From Deltaproteobacteria bacterium UBA2385 (GTDB lineage Bacteria; Myxococcota_A; UBA796; UBA2385), in NCBI GenBank assembly GCA_002343455.1, contig DDSR01000422.1, positions 1,689-8,664 on the forward strand: 6,976 nt of DNA. The letters run 5' to 3'. A program made the translations under genes and the position numbers. This document shows, piece after piece, positions 5,768-6,976 of this stretch. A model generated the notes under the pieces. The model did not search any database. It had not been told where the DNA came from and worked only from the letters and a program-made list of their open reading frames with translations. How positions within the stretch are numbered: the first letter of the stretch is position 1; each line of letters starts with the position of its first letter.

Positions 5768-6976
5768 CTAGCCCTGGTAGAGGGTCGCCTCGGCCCGCCC
5801 GATGCGCGCCGTGAACTCCACCAGCCGCTCGGCCGTGTCGGAGAGCAGGGTCAGCAGGAAGCGCGTGGCCAGCTCGGGGCGACGGCGGCAGAGGTCGGCG
5901 ACCCCGTCCTTGTGCAGGACCAGCAGCCGGGTCGGGAAGAGGGCGGTCCCGGTGGCGGCGGCGGGGGCCTCGCTGACCAGGGCGAGCTGGCCGAAGTGGG
6001 CTCCTGGTCCCAGCTGGGCCAGGGGGATGCCCTGGCGGCTGACCTCCATCGCACCGGAGACGATCACGAACATCTCCTCGCTGAACTCGCCTTCCCGCAT
6101 CGCGACGTCCCGCTGCATCAGGTCACGGGTCGACAGGAAGGGCGCCAGGAGGCGGAGATCGGCCTCCTCGTAGTCCTTGAACAGGGGGGAGACCGCCAGC
6201 GAGCGGATCAGCCCGTCGGGCTGGGAGCGGGCGATGTCGTGGATGCGCAGCAGGATGACCGAGCAGTTGTCGTCGGACCCGTTCTCGATCGCCCGCTGGC
6301 AGATGTGGCGGGCGGCGGCGTCGAGGTCCTTCATCCTCCCAGCCTGGCGCAGCTCTTCGTCCGAGATGCAGGCCCACACCCCATCGGTGGCCATCACGTA
6401 GACGTCGCCCTCGGCCAGCTCGGCCTCGATGACATCGGCCTCGATCTCGGGGACCGGGCCGAGGCTCTGGTAGAGCAGGGAGCGCTTGGGGCTCTGCCGG
6501 TATTCGGCCTCGGTCATATGGCCGCGACGCAGCTGGGCGGCGGCGATGGAGTGGTCGTTGGTCAGGACCGTGACCTCGGCCCCGCGCAATCGAAGCACCC
6601 GACAGTCGCCGACATGACCCAGCACCAGGCGGTCCGGGGTCAGGATGGCGGTTGTCAGGGTCGTGCCCATGCGCAGGCCGGCCTCTGCGGCCTGGTCGTA
6701 GAGGCGCTGGGCGGTCTCGTTGAAGAGGTTCTCGACCCGATCGAAGAGGGCCCGTCGGTTTCCGGGAGAGGCCTGCCCGTCGACGCGACGCGCCAGCTCG
6801 GCGAGGTCGGGAGCGGCCACCACCATGGCCTGGGCCGCGGCGGCGGACATCAACTCGCCCTTCTCCAGGCCTCCCATGCCGTCCGCCAGGGCGAAGACCC
6901 CGTGTTCGGGCAGCAGTCGAAGCGAGTCTTCGTTGTTCTCGCGGGCTCCCGTCAGGGAGACCCCAGCCACATCGAA
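5768..6976 (-). CDS. PP2C-family Ser/Thr phosphatase with C-terminal cNMP-binding-fold domain, 5' end outside window
   Basis: The frame is open to the right edge (Phe-Asp precede the GTG at 6970). PP2C proteins normally have a few residues before this point, so the start is probably outside the window and the GTG an internal Val. Numbering from that Val, residues 1-245 are a PstP-like PP2C domain that dephosphorylates phospho-Ser/Thr using two metal ions. Its motifs are NNEDS (D15), ALADGMGG (D30), MGTTL (101-105), GHVGDCR (118-124), MATDGVW (D196) and GSDDNCSVI (D234), all intact. Residues about 258-380 form a cyclic-nucleotide-binding fold (SPLF ... MFVIVSGAMEV ... FGQLALVSEAPAAAT). In its phosphate-binding cassette the usual FGE...R is FGQ...A: Gln328 replaces Glu and Ala337 replaces Arg. 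It may therefore bind no cyclic nucleotide. No transmembrane segment is seen. A kinase partner would be expected elsewhere. Confidence 0.93.
   Translation of the reverse strand, partial: FDVAGVSLTGARENNEDSLRLLPEHGVFALADGMGGLEKGELMSAAAAQAMVVAAPDLAELARRVDGQASPGNRRALFDRVENLFNETAQRLYDQAAEAGLRMGTTLTTAILTPDRLVLGHVGDCRVLRLRGAEVTVLTNDHSIAAAQLRRGHMTEAEYRQSPKRSLLYQSLGPVPEIEADVIEAELAEGDVYVMATDGVWACISDEELRQAGRMKDLDAAARHICQRAIENGSDDNCSVILLRIHDIARSQPDGLIRSLAVSPLFKDYEEADLRLLAPFLSTRDLMQRDVAMREGEFSEEMFVIVSGAMEVSRQGIPLAQLGPGAHFGQLALVSEAPAAATGTALFPTRLLVLHKDGVADLCRRRPELATRFLLTLLSDTAERLVEFTARIGRAEATLYQG

Noticed and set aside
4287..5771. Plus-strand open frame of about 494 codons over pepP
   Set aside because: Shifted frame of pepP, rich in Arg, Pro and Gly, with no recognisable motifs.
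6968..6970. GTG as the true start of the phosphatase
   Set aside because: The frame stays open to the edge, no ribosome site is visible in the 6 remaining bases, and PP2C domains normally have residues before this strand, so the start is likely outside the window.

Overview
The window is very GC-rich chromosomal DNA packed with genes of Gram-negative type. An envelope beta-barrel candidate with a Sec signal peptide and a PP2C phosphatase fused to a cyclic-nucleotide-type domain suggest a deltaproteobacterial or Myxococcota-like host. That placement is an inference from base composition and gene types, because no rRNA or other taxonomic marker is present. I see no tRNA, rRNA, CRISPR array, insertion sequence, integrase or phage gene.

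Layout from left to right. Positions 1-832 hold the N-terminal part of priA (primosomal helicase N') on the minus strand, cut by the left window edge. Its GTG start overlaps the stop codon of galU (UTP-glucose-1-phosphate uridylyltransferase, 829-1689, minus) by 4 bases, so the two are translationally coupled. A 176-bp divergent region (1690-1865) separates galU from a plus-strand signal-peptide protein that looks like a PorV/FadL-type outer-membrane barrel (to 2819). Only 16 bp away and convergent lies a minus-strand FAD-dependent oxidoreductase of the protoporphyrinogen-oxidase/UDP-galactopyranose-mutase-like group (2836-4233). An 81-bp divergent gap leads to plus-strand pepP (Xaa-Pro aminopeptidase, 4315-5727). 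After a 40-bp convergent gap comes a minus-strand PP2C Ser/Thr phosphatase with a C-terminal cNMP-binding-fold domain (5768-6976), whose 5' end lies beyond the right edge.

The genes do not form one clear pathway. galU and the FAD enzyme could both serve surface polysaccharide synthesis, and the barrel protein is also envelope-related. priA, pepP and the phosphatase are housekeeping or signalling genes. I found no convincing new multi-gene system. The most notable points are the phosphatase whose cNMP-like domain has lost both signature ligand-binding residues, the galU-priA coupling, the uncharacterised FAD enzyme, and a strong G-quadruplex motif in the DNA encoding a proline-rich linker of PriA.
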